Positions 56,510 to 64,000 of a DNA stretch of 64,000 nt are shown in pieces. Within the stretch, counting starts at the first letter, position 1. The number at the start of each line of letters is the position of its first letter. Below the pieces are notes generated by a model that was given only the letters and a program-made list of their open reading frames with translations, ran no database searches and had not been told where the DNA came from. This DNA is from Halomonas organivorans. GTDB taxonomy: Bacteria; Pseudomonadota; Gammaproteobacteria; Pseudomonadales; Halomonadaceae. Both the position numbers and the translations under genes were made by a program. The stretch lies in NCBI RefSeq assembly GCF_014192055.1, contig NZ_JACHXM010000004.1, positions 174,309 through 238,308 of the forward strand, read 5' to 3'.

Positions 56510-58078
56510 TCAACGTCGGCCGGCGGCGGGTGCGGGGCAGGCGCGGTGGGGCTCCAGCACCTGGCGATGCAGCGACTGGCCCGCCGAGTCCTTCAGGGTC
56601 ACAGTCAGCGTCTCGCTCTCGCCGTCCAGGTCGACCTGGCCGAAGAACTGGTAGCCGTCGGAGGGCGGCAGGTTGGCCTGGCCTTCCGGCGGTGCCTTCT
56701 GGAACACCACTTCGGGGCCGAAGGTGGCATCCAGCTCGCCGGGGCCGAAGGTGCCGGCGTGCAGCGGGCCGCTGACGAACTCCCAGAACGGCGCGAAGTC
56801 CTTGAAGCTCGCGCGCTCCGGCGAGTAGTGATGGGCCGCCGTGTAGTGCACGTCGGCGGTGAGCCACACCACGTTGTGGATCGCCTCGTCGCGGATCGCC
56901 TTGAGCAGCCGGGCGATCTCCTGCTCGCGGCCCAGCGGCTGGCCGCCCTCGTCGTTGGCCACGGCCTCGAAGCGCTCGCCGTCGCGTACCACCAGGCCGA
57001 TCGGCATGTCGGAGGCGATGACCTTCCAGGTGGCCGTGGAGTCGCGCAGCGCGTTCAGCAGCCAGCGCAGCTGCTCGGCGCCGAGCAGGTCGGCGCCGTT
57101 GGCCTGGCGGTTGCGGTCGTTGGCGGCGCGGAAGGTGCGCATGTCGAGCATGAACACTTCCAGGCCGGGCCCGTAGGGGAAGCGGCGATGGATGCGCCCG
57201 GGGGCCTCGGGGCGCTGGCGCAGCGGCGTGTACTCAAGGAAGGCCTGGCGGCCGCGAGCGGCGAGCAGCGAGGCGTTCTTCTCGGTGTAGCGGTCGTCTT
57301 CCAGCAGCTCGCCGGGGTACCAGTTGTTGGTGGTCTCGTGGTCGTCCCACTGGGCCAGCATCGGCACCTCGGCGTTGAGGCGGCGCACGTTGGCGTCCAG
57401 CAGGTTGTAGGCGTGCTGGCCGCGGAATTCCTGCAGGGTCTCGGCCACCTTCAGCTTCTCCGGCGTCATCCGGTTGCGCCACAGCGTGCCGTCGGCGAGC
57501 TCGACGCTCTCCTTGAGCGGGCCGTCGGCGTAGACGGTGTCGCCGGAGTGGATGAAGAAGTCGGGGCGCTGGTCGAGCATGGTGGCGTAGGTGGTCATGC
57601 CGCCGCGCGCTTCGTCGATGCCCCAGCCCTGGCCGGCGGTGTCGCCGGACCACACGAAGCGCACGTCGCGCCGGGTTTGCGGGGGCAGGCGCAGCCGGCC
57701 GGTGACCGGCTCGCTGAGCGCGCGGTGATCGCCCAGGGCGGTGAAGCGCACGCGGTAGTGGACCTCGTCCATGCCGCCGAGCCCGGTGGCATCCAGCTTG
57801 GCGGTGAGGCCGCCGGCCGGCAGCGCCTCGGGGCCCACCAGCTGCCGGGCGGCGCGGAACTCGGGGTTGTCGGCGAGCTCGATCATCATCCGCGCCGGAC
57901 GGTCGACGCGCGACCACAGCATGGCGCGGTCGGCGAGCATGTCGCCGCTCATCACGCCGCCGTCGATGACCGGGCGCCGGCCCTCGGCCAGCACGATGGA
58001 GGGGGCGACAAGGCCGGTGCCAAGGGTGGTGGCGCCGGCCAGGCCGAACTTGAGTATGCCGCGTCGCGTCATGCGCAT
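56510..58078 (-). CDS. phoD: Alkaline phosphatase D family protein, Tat-exported
   Basis: Start at 58078 (MRMTRRGILKFGLAG) with AGAGGAAGGAA upstream, giving 522 residues. TRRGILKFG followed by a hydrophobic stretch is a twin-arginine signal. PhoD blocks: FVWSGDTAGQGWG, FFIHSGDTVYADG near residue 175, LAQWDDHETTNNWYPGE near 239, IASDMPIGLV and VVWLTADVHYTAAH near 405. It cleaves phosphate esters and diesters, using Ca and Fe in characterised members, in the periplasm. A Pho-box-like repeat lies about 85 bases upstream. Confidence 0.94.
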   Translation of the reverse strand: MRMTRRGILKFGLAGATTLGTGLVAPSIVLAEGRRPVIDGGVMSGDMLADRAMLWSRVDRPARMMIELADNPEFRAARQLVGPEALPAGGLTAKLDATGLGGMDEVHYRVRFTALGDHRALSEPVTGRLRLPPQTRRDVRFVWSGDTAGQGWGIDEARGGMTTYATMLDQRPDFFIHSGDTVYADGPLKESVELADGTLWRNRMTPEKLKVAETLQEFRGQHAYNLLDANVRRLNAEVPMLAQWDDHETTNNWYPGELLEDDRYTEKNASLLAARGRQAFLEYTPLRQRPEAPGRIHRRFPYGPGLEVFMLDMRTFRAANDRNRQANGADLLGAEQLRWLLNALRDSTATWKVIASDMPIGLVVRDGERFEAVANDEGGQPLGREQEIARLLKAIRDEAIHNVVWLTADVHYTAAHHYSPERASFKDFAPFWEFVSGPLHAGTFGPGELDATFGPEVVFQKAPPEGQANLPPSDGYQFFGQVDLDGESETLTVTLKDSAGQSLHRQVLEPHRACPAPAAGRR

Positions 58079-58162
58079 GATCGATTCCTTCCTCTGGGCT
58101 TGGGTTGCCCGAGATGATGCTGGCGAGGAATGACGACGACTTGGCAGCCGTGTGAATCCATG

Positions 58163-58180
58163 GTGACCGTTGCGTGACCG
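58163..58180 (-). promoter_or_regulatory. Pho-box-like direct repeat upstream of phoD
   Basis: On the minus strand CGGTCAC-GCAA-CGGTCAC: two seven-base units at an 11-base period, each one base from the CTGTCAC half-site of PhoB boxes. The position suits activation of phoD under phosphate limitation. Confidence 0.65.
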
Positions 58181-58227
58181 GGTCGATGCCACCTTGACAG
58201 TTCGGCCGGTATTGCCGATATTTGCAA

Positions 58228-58247
58228 TTGATAATCGTTATCATCAA
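58228..58247. promoter_or_regulatory. Fur-box-like palindrome
   Basis: The region contains GATAAT and ATTATC-type hexamers in the order TTGATAATCGTTATCATCAA, close to the Fur consensus. It lies 22 bases upstream of the small gene at 58270, so repression of that gene by iron is expected. Confidence 0.75.
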
Positions 58248-58269
58248 TTGTGCCTATCGGGAGGATGAC

Positions 58270-58521
58270 ATGGCGTATCACATCCAGGCGGCGTCTCGTG
58301 GCGCCACCCCGACCCTGCAGATCTGCGACGTCAGCGCGTGCTCGGTGCGCATGGCCTGGGAGCCGTGCGTGGCGTCCGGCGACGAGGATCCGGACCTTGC
58401 CGAGCTGCGCCGCGATGAGGCCATCGCCGAGCATCTGCGCAGCTTCCTGCGTACCACCGAGCGCTATCTCAAGGGGGAGTTGGATGAGGCGCCCAAGCTG
58501 GGCGCCTGGCGGCGTGTTTGA
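58270..58521 (+). CDS. 83-residue protein under a Fur-like site, function unknown
   Basis: Start at 58270 (MAYHIQAASRGATPTL) after GGGAGGATG. Three cysteines are close together (ICDVSACSVRMAWEPC). The second half is charged and helical (LAELRRDEAIAEHLRSFLR, TERYLKGELDEA). No signal peptide or membrane segment. I recognise no family. The Fur-like palindrome directly upstream suggests it is made when iron is scarce, perhaps for iron sparing or metal handling; nothing in the sequence proves this. Confidence 0.75.
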   Translation: MAYHIQAASRGATPTLQICDVSACSVRMAWEPCVASGDEDPDLAELRRDEAIAEHLRSFLRTTERYLKGELDEAPKLGAWRRV

Positions 58522-58578
58522 AAAGTATCTGCGTTCGACGACTTTTCAGGCATCGGATGCCCTCTAGATGAGTTCGAT

Positions 58579-59634
58579 TCAGCCAGCGTCGAGCTGCACC
58601 TCCAGGGTGTCCTCGCTCTCGCAGGGCTTGCCGTGGCGCAGCGTGAGGCGCCGGGCGGTGAGATCCATGACCACCGCAAACAGCGTCTCCATGCGCTCCT
58701 CCGCCGGCTGGTCGGGATTGAAGTGGCGGCAGATCGAGAACGGCGCGTTGTCGTGGTCGGAGAGGATCGCGAACAGCCGCGCGGCGTCGATGGTCGCGCC
58801 CAGCGGCAGCCGGTCGTGCAGCAGGCGGTCGATGCGCGCCAGCCGCAGCCGGGAATCCGGGCGAGGGAAGTCCTCCACCTGGCAGGTGGCGGTCTCGGCG
58901 TAGAGGTGATTGGTGTGGGTGACCGCGCCGCCGCGGGGCTCCAGCACGCCGGGCAGGCCGGGGTGCACCTCGAAGCCGGTGGCCCGGCCGTCGCCACTGG
59001 CGATCAGGAAGTGGGCGGGGGAGCAGACCCGGTCGTGGCTGGCCACGCGGATCGCCTGGTTGACGTCCTCCGCCTCGAGGATCTTGCGCAGCGCCACGTG
59101 GATCGGCAGCCCCTCGCCGCAGGTCCGCGAGCGGATGGCGTTGAGGCACACGCCCACGCCGCGCGCGTTCATGCCGATCTTGGCCACCATGCCGGCCTCG
59201 CCGACGCTGACCAGCGCCGGGGCGCCCTCCGGATGCAGCTCCAGGGCCACCACGTTATGCAGCTGGTCGCTGCGCCAGTCCCAGTTCTGGGCCAGCCACT
59301 GGGTGCCGTCGCGATTCACCGAGAAAGCGGTGCAGCCGCCGCTGGCCTGTGTCAGCGAGATCTCGCTGCGGCAGTTGAGGGTGAGGATGTCTTCGAGATC
59401 CAGGCCGGCGCCGCGGGCGATGCCGGCCATCTCGTCGAGGATCTCGGGGAAGCCGCGCTCGATCATCGGCAGGAAGCGCTCGGCGGTGCGCCGTGCTTCG
59501 GCCCAGCCGATGCCGACGAAGTCGTGGAACAGCCGGTCGTAGACCTCGAGGCTGTGGGTGATCAGGGCGGCATGGGCGCGGCCATGGGCCTCGCCGAGCT
59601 CGCTTCGGGAGCCGGAGAAGACGCTGAGCTGCAT
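58579..59634 (-). CDS. C45-family (acyl-CoA:6-APA acyltransferase-like) Ntn hydrolase
   Basis: A 351-residue protein with the C45 pattern: NCRSEIS, then GGCTAFSV, in which Cys101 would become the N-terminal nucleophile after autoproteolysis. WLAQNWDWRSDQ, MNARGVGVCLNAI and THTNHL follow. Homologues cleave or transfer acyl groups on amides such as isopenicillin N or acylated amino acids, and bacterial substrates are mostly unknown. No signal peptide, so the protein is probably cytoplasmic. It sits 77 bases upstream of no co-oriented gene and is probably monocistronic. Confidence 0.88.
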   Translation of the reverse strand: MQLSVFSGSRSELGEAHGRAHAALITHSLEVYDRLFHDFVGIGWAEARRTAERFLPMIERGFPEILDEMAGIARGAGLDLEDILTLNCRSEISLTQASGGCTAFSVNRDGTQWLAQNWDWRSDQLHNVVALELHPEGAPALVSVGEAGMVAKIGMNARGVGVCLNAIRSRTCGEGLPIHVALRKILEAEDVNQAIRVASHDRVCSPAHFLIASGDGRATGFEVHPGLPGVLEPRGGAVTHTNHLYAETATCQVEDFPRPDSRLRLARIDRLLHDRLPLGATIDAARLFAILSDHDNAPFSICRHFNPDQPAEERMETLFAVVMDLTARRLTLRHGKPCESEDTLEVQLDAG

Positions 59635-59675
59635 GGTGACCTCCGATGCGGGGCATCATGAGGTCACTTTAGCAT

Positions 59676-59706
59676 GCGCCGAACGGGCGATGGTGCCCGT
59701 TCGGCG
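59676..59706 (-). terminator. Hairpin after the symporter gene
   Basis: GCGCCGAACGGGC (59676-59688) pairs perfectly with GCCCGTTCGGCGC (59694-59706) just past the stop of the symporter gene. The T-run is weak. Confidence 0.55.
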
Positions 59707-59711
59707 CGCCA

Positions 59712-60968
59712 TCAGCTCTTGCGGGGCGCGTTGTAGATCTCCTCGTCCAGCTCGCCTTCGCTCTTGCCGACCAGGGTGGTGACCATCAGGTCGCCGGCCA
59801 CGTTGACGCTGGTGCGGGCCATGTCGAGGATGCGGTCGATGCCGGCGATCACTGCAATGGCTTCCAGCGGCAGGCCGATCTGGGCCATGACGATGGACAG
59901 CATCACCAGCCCCGCGCCCGGCACGCCGGCGGTGCCGATCGAGGCCAGGGTGCCGGTGACGATGATCATGCCGTAGTCCATCAGGCTCAGGTCGACGCCG
60001 ACCAGTTGGGCGATGAACACCGCGACCACGCCCTGGTAGATGGCGGTGCCGTCCATGTTGATGGTGGCGCCCACCGGCAGCACGAAGCCGGCCACGCCCT
60101 CGGAGACGCCGAGATTGTTCTTGGCGCAGCGCAGCGAGACCGGCAGGGTGCCGGAAGACGATGCCGAGGAGTAGGCCACCACCAGGGCGTCGAGGATGCC
60201 CTGCAGGTAGCGCAGCGGGTTCAGGCGTCCGAGCAGGGCCAGCAGGCCGGAGTAGACCAGCACTACGTGCAGCACGCTGGCCAGGTAGGCTACGCCGATC
60301 ACCTTGGCCAGCGGTAGCAGCACCTCGAGGCCGTAGCTGCCCGCCACGTGGGCGATCAGCCCGAACACGCCGATCGGCGCGAAGGCCATGACGATGTTGG
60401 TCAGCTTGACCATGGCCTCGGCGAAGCTCTCGAAGACCTTCACCACCGGCTCGCCCTTGTCGCCGATCAGGGTCAGCGAGATACCGAGCCCGATGGCGAA
60501 CACGATGATCTGCAGGATGTTGCCGCTGGCCAGGGCGTCGATGGGGTTGCGCGGCACCAGGCCGACCAGGATCTCGGTCAGGCTCGGCGCTTGCTTGGCT
60601 TCGACACCGGACTCGAAGCTCATGTCCAGGCCTACGCCGGGTTGGAAGAGCCAGGAGGCGAGCAGGCCGATGGCGATGGCGAAGGCCGTGGTCACCAGGT
60701 AGAGCGCGATGGTTCGGGCGCCGATGCGGCCCATCTTCTGCGGGTCGCGCATGGCGGTGATGCCGACCACCAGGGTGGAGAACACCAGCGGTACGATCAG
60801 CATCTTGATGGCGTTGATGAAGATGTCGCCGAGCGGCTTGAAGAGGCTGGCGTCCTCACCGAGCAGGGCGCCGGCCAGTACGCCGAGCACCAGGCCGGCG
60901 AGGATCTTCTGCCACAGGGGGATACGCCGCCAGCGGCTCTCGCCGGCGGTGGTCGTGGAATGAGGCAA
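59712..60968 (-). CDS. Dicarboxylate/amino acid:cation symporter (DAACS family)
   Basis: I choose TTG 60968 (then PHSTTTAGESRW) because AAAGGAG lies just upstream. ATG 61013 would place that ribosome-binding site inside the gene. The product has 418 residues, several membrane helices, and the DAACS signatures SSASSSGTLPVSL (re-entrant serine-rich loop), VLPVGATINMDGTAIYQ, and GVPGAGLVML. It imports glutamate, aspartate or C4-dicarboxylates with sodium or protons. Standalone gene with a hairpin after its stop. Confidence 0.92.
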   Translation of the reverse strand: MPHSTTTAGESRWRRIPLWQKILAGLVLGVLAGALLGEDASLFKPLGDIFINAIKMLIVPLVFSTLVVGITAMRDPQKMGRIGARTIALYLVTTAFAIAIGLLASWLFQPGVGLDMSFESGVEAKQAPSLTEILVGLVPRNPIDALASGNILQIIVFAIGLGISLTLIGDKGEPVVKVFESFAEAMVKLTNIVMAFAPIGVFGLIAHVAGSYGLEVLLPLAKVIGVAYLASVLHVVLVYSGLLALLGRLNPLRYLQGILDALVVAYSSASSSGTLPVSLRCAKNNLGVSEGVAGFVLPVGATINMDGTAIYQGVVAVFIAQLVGVDLSLMDYGMIIVTGTLASIGTAGVPGAGLVMLSIVMAQIGLPLEAIAVIAGIDRILDMARTSVNVAGDLMVTTLVGKSEGELDEEIYNAPRKS

Positions 60969-61080
60969 GGGTGACTCCTTTCTGTAATTTCGCCTTTTGG
61001 CAGCAACAATCAATGCCGGGCGGCGATTCTACAGAAAGGAGGCGCTGGAAACTTCCGAAAATTCGCCTCCTTCGGCGGCG

Positions 61081-61821
61081 CTATAACACCTCGTCCAGGA
61101 ACTCGCGAAAGGCCGACCAGGACTTCTCGTCGGCCTGCGCCTGGTAGCGGTCGGTGTCGAAGACGGTGAAGACGTGGGGCGCGCCGGAGTAGATGTCGAT
61201 CTCGTAGTCGACGCCGGCTTCCTCGAGCTGCCGCGACAGTGCCACCACGTCCTCCATGGGAATGGCCTCGTCGGCGCCGCCGTGAGCGACTAGGATCGGT
61301 GGGGTGTCCGGCCCGTAGCCCTGGCCCTGGGGCGTGGCCAGGCCGCCGTGGAAGGTGGCGTAGCCGTGTACGTTCTCGGCGGCGCCGCTGCGGGCCAGTT
61401 CGAGCACCACGGCGCCGCCGAAGCAGTAGCCCATCACCACGGTGGGCGTCGCCGCGCCCTGGGCGCGGGCTTCGGCCAGGCCGCCCAGGGTCAGCGCGCG
61501 CATGCGCTCGCGGTCATCGTAGAGGCGGGCTGTCTCGGCCTTGCGAGCCGCCGTCTCCGCCGGGCGGTTGCCGCGGCCGTAGAGGTCGACGGCGAAGGCG
61601 TCGTAGCCCTGTTCGGCGAGCATCTCGGCGCGCCGGCGCTCGTAGCCGGTGAGGCCATCCCAGTCGTGGATGATCAGCACCGTGCCTCTCGCCTCGTCGG
61701 CGGCGGGCGCGAAGTAGCCGGTGAAAGGCTCGTCGCCTACCTGGTAGTCGACGTCGCGGCCGTCGGCCTGGGCGGCGCTCGCCACGGCGGCGAGGGTGAG
61801 AAACGTCAGCGGTCGCATCAT
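61081..61821 (-). CDS. Exported dienelactone hydrolase family protein
   Basis: A 246-residue alpha/beta hydrolase with a short signal peptide (MMRPLTFLTLAAVASAAQA). The catalytic triad is Cys133 (GYCFGG), Asp184 (GGADEAIP) and His216 (GAPHVFTV). Cys as nucleophile is the dienelactone-hydrolase hallmark. Most relatives are cytoplasmic, while this one is apparently periplasmic, so it probably hydrolyses lactones or esters from outside rather than acting in ring cleavage. No pathway genes are beside it. Confidence 0.9.
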   Translation of the reverse strand: MMRPLTFLTLAAVASAAQADGRDVDYQVGDEPFTGYFAPAADEARGTVLIIHDWDGLTGYERRRAEMLAEQGYDAFAVDLYGRGNRPAETAARKAETARLYDDRERMRALTLGGLAEARAQGAATPTVVMGYCFGGAVVLELARSGAAENVHGYATFHGGLATPQGQGYGPDTPPILVAHGGADEAIPMEDVVALSRQLEEAGVDYEIDIYSGAPHVFTVFDTDRYQAQADEKSWSAFREFLDEVL

Positions 61822-62063
61822 GATGGCCTCTACGGTTGGCGTTCAGGCCCCTCAGTATAGGCAGCCCGCCGGGATCAGCGTTGAAGCGCTCGTTCGATCG
61901 CTGATACGCCAGAATTGCCGGTTGCCAATCAAGATGTTGCGGGCCGCTTCCCGGCGTCCAGCGTTGGCAGGCAGGGGTTGTGTTTTGGGCGGCGGCCTTC
62001 CAGATTGGAGAGGTGTAATTCGCGCAGCGGATGTTCCGAGCAACCAGAGCGAGACCAACAACC

Positions 62064-63278
62064 ATGAAGAAACGCGTTCTAGCGACGGCGGTGGCCGCGA
62101 CCACCCTGGCCCTCTCCGGCATGGCCCAGGCCGAGGTCAAGGTCGGCTTTCTCGGCGGTTTCACCGGCGGCATCGAGAGCCTGACCCCGCCGATCTTCGA
62201 CGGCGCCAACCTGGCGGTGCAACAGATCAACGAGCAGGGCGGTGTGCTGGATGGCCAAGACATCGTCATGCCCACCGGCGATACCACCTGTTCCGACGCC
62301 TCGGCGGCCTCCAACGCGGCCGACCGCATGGTCAACACCGAGAAGGTCACGGCTATCGTCGGTGCGCTGTGTACCGGGGCGACCATCGCCGCGGCCAACA
62401 ATGCCGCGATTCCCGGCGGCGTGACCATGGTCTCTCCGGCCTCCACGGCCCCGGCGGTCACCGACCTGGACGACAACGACCTGGTGTTCCGCACCGTGCC
62501 CTCGGATGCCTTCCAGGGGCAGATGCTCGCCAAGCTGCTGCTCGACAAGGGCATCCAGGAAGTGGCGGTGACCTACGTCAACAACGACTACGGCCAAGGG
62601 CTGGCGGATTCCTTCGTGGCCGCTTACGAGAAGGGCGGCGGCAGCGTGCTGGAGAACCTGGCCCACGAGGATAACCGCGCCGACTACCGCTCCGAGCTGG
62701 GCACGCTGGCCGCCACCGGCGCCCAGACCCTGGTGGTGCTGGCCTATGCCGACACCTCCGGCCAGACCGTGCTGCGCCAGGCCTACGAGAGCGGCATGTT
62801 CAGCCAGTACGTGGGCGGCGACGGCATGGTCGGCGACAGCCTGGTCGAGGCCATCGGTGCCGATGTGCTCAACGGCATGATCGCCACCCGCCCTGGCAGC
62901 CCGGAACTGCCGGGGACCGCGATGTTCAACCAGCAGGCCCAGGCCGCCGGCATCGACCCCAGTGCGGTGTTCGCCGCCCAGGCCTACGACGCCGCCTTCC
63001 TGCTCGGCCTGGCCATCGAGCAGAACGGCAGCGCCGAGCGTGAGGGCCTGAACCAGGCGCTGCGCAGCGTGGCCACCGCCCCGGGCGAGGTGATCCTGCC
63101 CGGCGAGTGGGAGAAGGCCAAGGAGCTGATCGCCGCCGGCACCGAGATCAACTACGAAGGCGCCTCCGGCACTCACGAGTTCGACGAGAATGGCGACGTG
63201 CCGGGCGTGGTCCAGGAAATGCTGGTCGAGGACGGCACCTTCACCATCCAGGGCTACGTCGACGCCGACGAGGAATAA
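62064..63278 (+). CDS. Branched-chain amino acid-type ABC substrate-binding protein
   Basis: Start at 62064 (MKKRVLATAVAATTLALSG), giving 404 residues. The signal peptide ends AQA. The type I periplasmic-binding fold is clear: VKVGFLGGFTGGIESL, GANLAVQQINEQGGVLDG, GALCTGATIAAANNAAIPGG (outline), VTYVNNDYGQGLADSF. Two cysteines (TTCSDAS, GALCTG) may form the usual N-domain disulfide. Ligand could be an amino acid, amide or aromatic acid. No permease or ATPase genes lie in the window after it; a strong terminator follows, so it is an orphan or its partners are elsewhere. Confidence 0.9.
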   Translation: MKKRVLATAVAATTLALSGMAQAEVKVGFLGGFTGGIESLTPPIFDGANLAVQQINEQGGVLDGQDIVMPTGDTTCSDASAASNAADRMVNTEKVTAIVGALCTGATIAAANNAAIPGGVTMVSPASTAPAVTDLDDNDLVFRTVPSDAFQGQMLAKLLLDKGIQEVAVTYVNNDYGQGLADSFVAAYEKGGGSVLENLAHEDNRADYRSELGTLAATGAQTLVVLAYADTSGQTVLRQAYESGMFSQYVGGDGMVGDSLVEAIGADVLNGMIATRPGSPELPGTAMFNQQAQAAGIDPSAVFAAQAYDAAFLLGLAIEQNGSAEREGLNQALRSVATAPGEVILPGEWEKAKELIAAGTEINYEGASGTHEFDENGDVPGVVQEMLVEDGTFTIQGYVDADEE

Positions 63279-63300
63279 TTCCCTCGCATCCAGGCGTGCC

Positions 63301-63336
63301 AAAGACCCCGGCGGGTAACCGCCGGGGTCTTTTTGT
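63301..63336 (+). terminator. Rho-independent terminator after the binding-protein gene
   Basis: AAAGACCCCGGCGG-GTAA-CCGCCGGGGTCTTT followed by further Ts: a long perfect stem with T-run, 23 bases after the stop codon. Confidence 0.95.
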
Positions 63337-63370
63337 GTCGGGTGAGGGGCGAGTCCCGCGAAGCCCTTTA

Positions 63371-64000
63371 GGCATGCTCTTCAGAGCCAGTCCGACGCCT
63401 CGGCGATCCGCCGCGCCAGCGGCGGCATTCTCATACTCCTGGGCCGGGGGCGCCTGCGGCGCCTTTCGCGCAGCGAGCTGCGCTCCCACGAAGACCTGCG
63501 CGGTGGCGCGGATCCACTGAGGGCGGCTTCGTAGGCGTGCTCTTTAGAGCCGGTCCGACGCCTCGGCGATCCGCTGCGCCAGCGGCGGCATTCTCATGCT
63601 CCTGAGCGGGGGGCGCCTGCGGCGCCTTTCGCGCAGCGAGCTGCGCTCCCACGAAGACCTGCGCGGTGGCTCGGATCCACTGAGGGCGGCTTCTTAGGCG
63701 TGCTCTTCAGAGCCGGTCCGACGCCTCGGCGATTCGCCGCGCCAGCGGCGGCATTCTCATGCTCCTGAGCCGGGGGCGCCTGCGGCGCCTTTCGCGCAGC
63801 GAGCTGCGCTCCCACGAAGACCTGCGCGGTGGCGCGGATCCACTGAGGGCGGCTTCGTCGGCGTGCTCTTCAGAGCCGGTCCGACGCCTCGGCGATTCGC
63901 CGCGCCAGCGGCGGCATTCTCATGCTCCTGAGCCGGGGGCGCCTGCGGCGCCTTTCGCGCAGCGAGCTGCGCTCCCACGAAGACCTGCGCGGTGGCTCGG
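63371..64000. repeat. 163-bp tandem repeat array, three full copies and a partial, running off the window
   Basis: Units start at 63371, 63534, 63697 and 63860, exactly 163 bases apart, with only scattered substitutions. Each has a GGAGCGGT-like left part with small dyads and a REP-like right part: GGCGCCTGCGGCGCC, GCGCAGCGAGCTGCGC, then CCCACGAAG. The array holds open frames of 73 codons in the minus direction that repeat with the DNA; these are by-products. The right-hand end is not in the window. Confidence 0.92.

Noticed and set aside
63241..63978. Four near-identical 73-83 residue minus-strand proteins
   Set aside because: They recur with the 163-bp DNA repeat and translate its palindromes; no sign of selection on protein. 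Considered as by-products.
63371..64000. Possible CRISPR array
   Set aside because: Units are 163 bp and alike throughout, without short direct repeats separating unique spacers, and no cas genes are present.

Overview
The window looks like a chromosome segment of a high-GC, halophilic-type gammaproteobacterium. Halomonadaceae (Halomonas and relatives) is my best guess. That rests on GC-rich codon use, TRAP and betaine-type uptake systems, a glycine betaine binding protein, a DUF6482 protein and REP-like palindromes. It is inference from gene content; no rRNA or tRNA is present to confirm it.

Layout. 1-7060: the 3' end of a LysR gene is split by a block of lower GC (about 0.2-6.9 kb) carrying a TRAP transporter, an acyl-CoA ligase, a crotonase and an IclR regulator. 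A 29-bp direct repeat of the LysR 3' end flanks the block. 7.0-14.2 kb: a LysR gene divergent from a tightly coupled operon (class III aminotransferase, YdiJ-type D-2-hydroxyglutarate dehydrogenase, HglS). This fits the route 2-aminoadipate to 2-oxoadipate to D-2-hydroxyglutarate to 2-oxoglutarate, the end of lysine catabolism. 14.3-21.7 kb: TauE/SafE exporter, HD-GYP protein, SPOR-tailed D,D-carboxypeptidase, DMT exporter, PepSY protein and cytochrome b561. 21.7-23.3 kb: thiM-thiE under a TPP riboswitch.

23.3-29.6 kb: seven overlapping or nearly abutting minus-strand genes (thermostable-hemolysin family, adenylate-forming enzyme, heme-oxygenase-like diiron oxidase, SDR, TPR protein, response regulator, sensor kinase). 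This looks like an uncharacterised small-molecule pathway with its own two-component system and is the best candidate for an undescribed system. 29.9-32.7 kb: sulfonate/nitrate-type ABC importer with a DsrE protein. 32.9-36.6 kb: 1-Cys peroxiredoxin, NlpC/P60 lipoprotein, DUF6482, glyoxalase I, betaine-type binding protein. 36.6-42.0 kb: HAD phosphatase and DeoR regulator divergent from phnDCEE. 42.0-47.3 kb: LigB-type dioxygenase, DoxX, LysR, and a Zur-type zinc importer operon headed by a 49-aa His-rich membrane protein. 47.3-51.1 kb: envelope proteins, an orphan Phd/YefM antitoxin and an aldo/keto reductase.

51.6-54.7 kb: AT-richer single-gene units (HExxH protein, possible PD-(D/E)xK nuclease, GGCT-fold protein), all on one strand and each followed by an attC-like imperfect palindrome. 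I read this as an integron cassette cluster without an integrase in view. 54.8-63.3 kb: glpQ, DUF4202, phoD with a Pho-box-like site, a small gene under a Fur-like site, a C45 peptidase-like hydrolase, a dicarboxylate/amino acid symporter, an exported dienelactone hydrolase and a Leu/Ile/Val-type binding protein. 63.37 kb to the end: a 163-bp tandem repeat (three full copies and a partial) built around REP-like palindromes, related to a single element at 51.3 kb.
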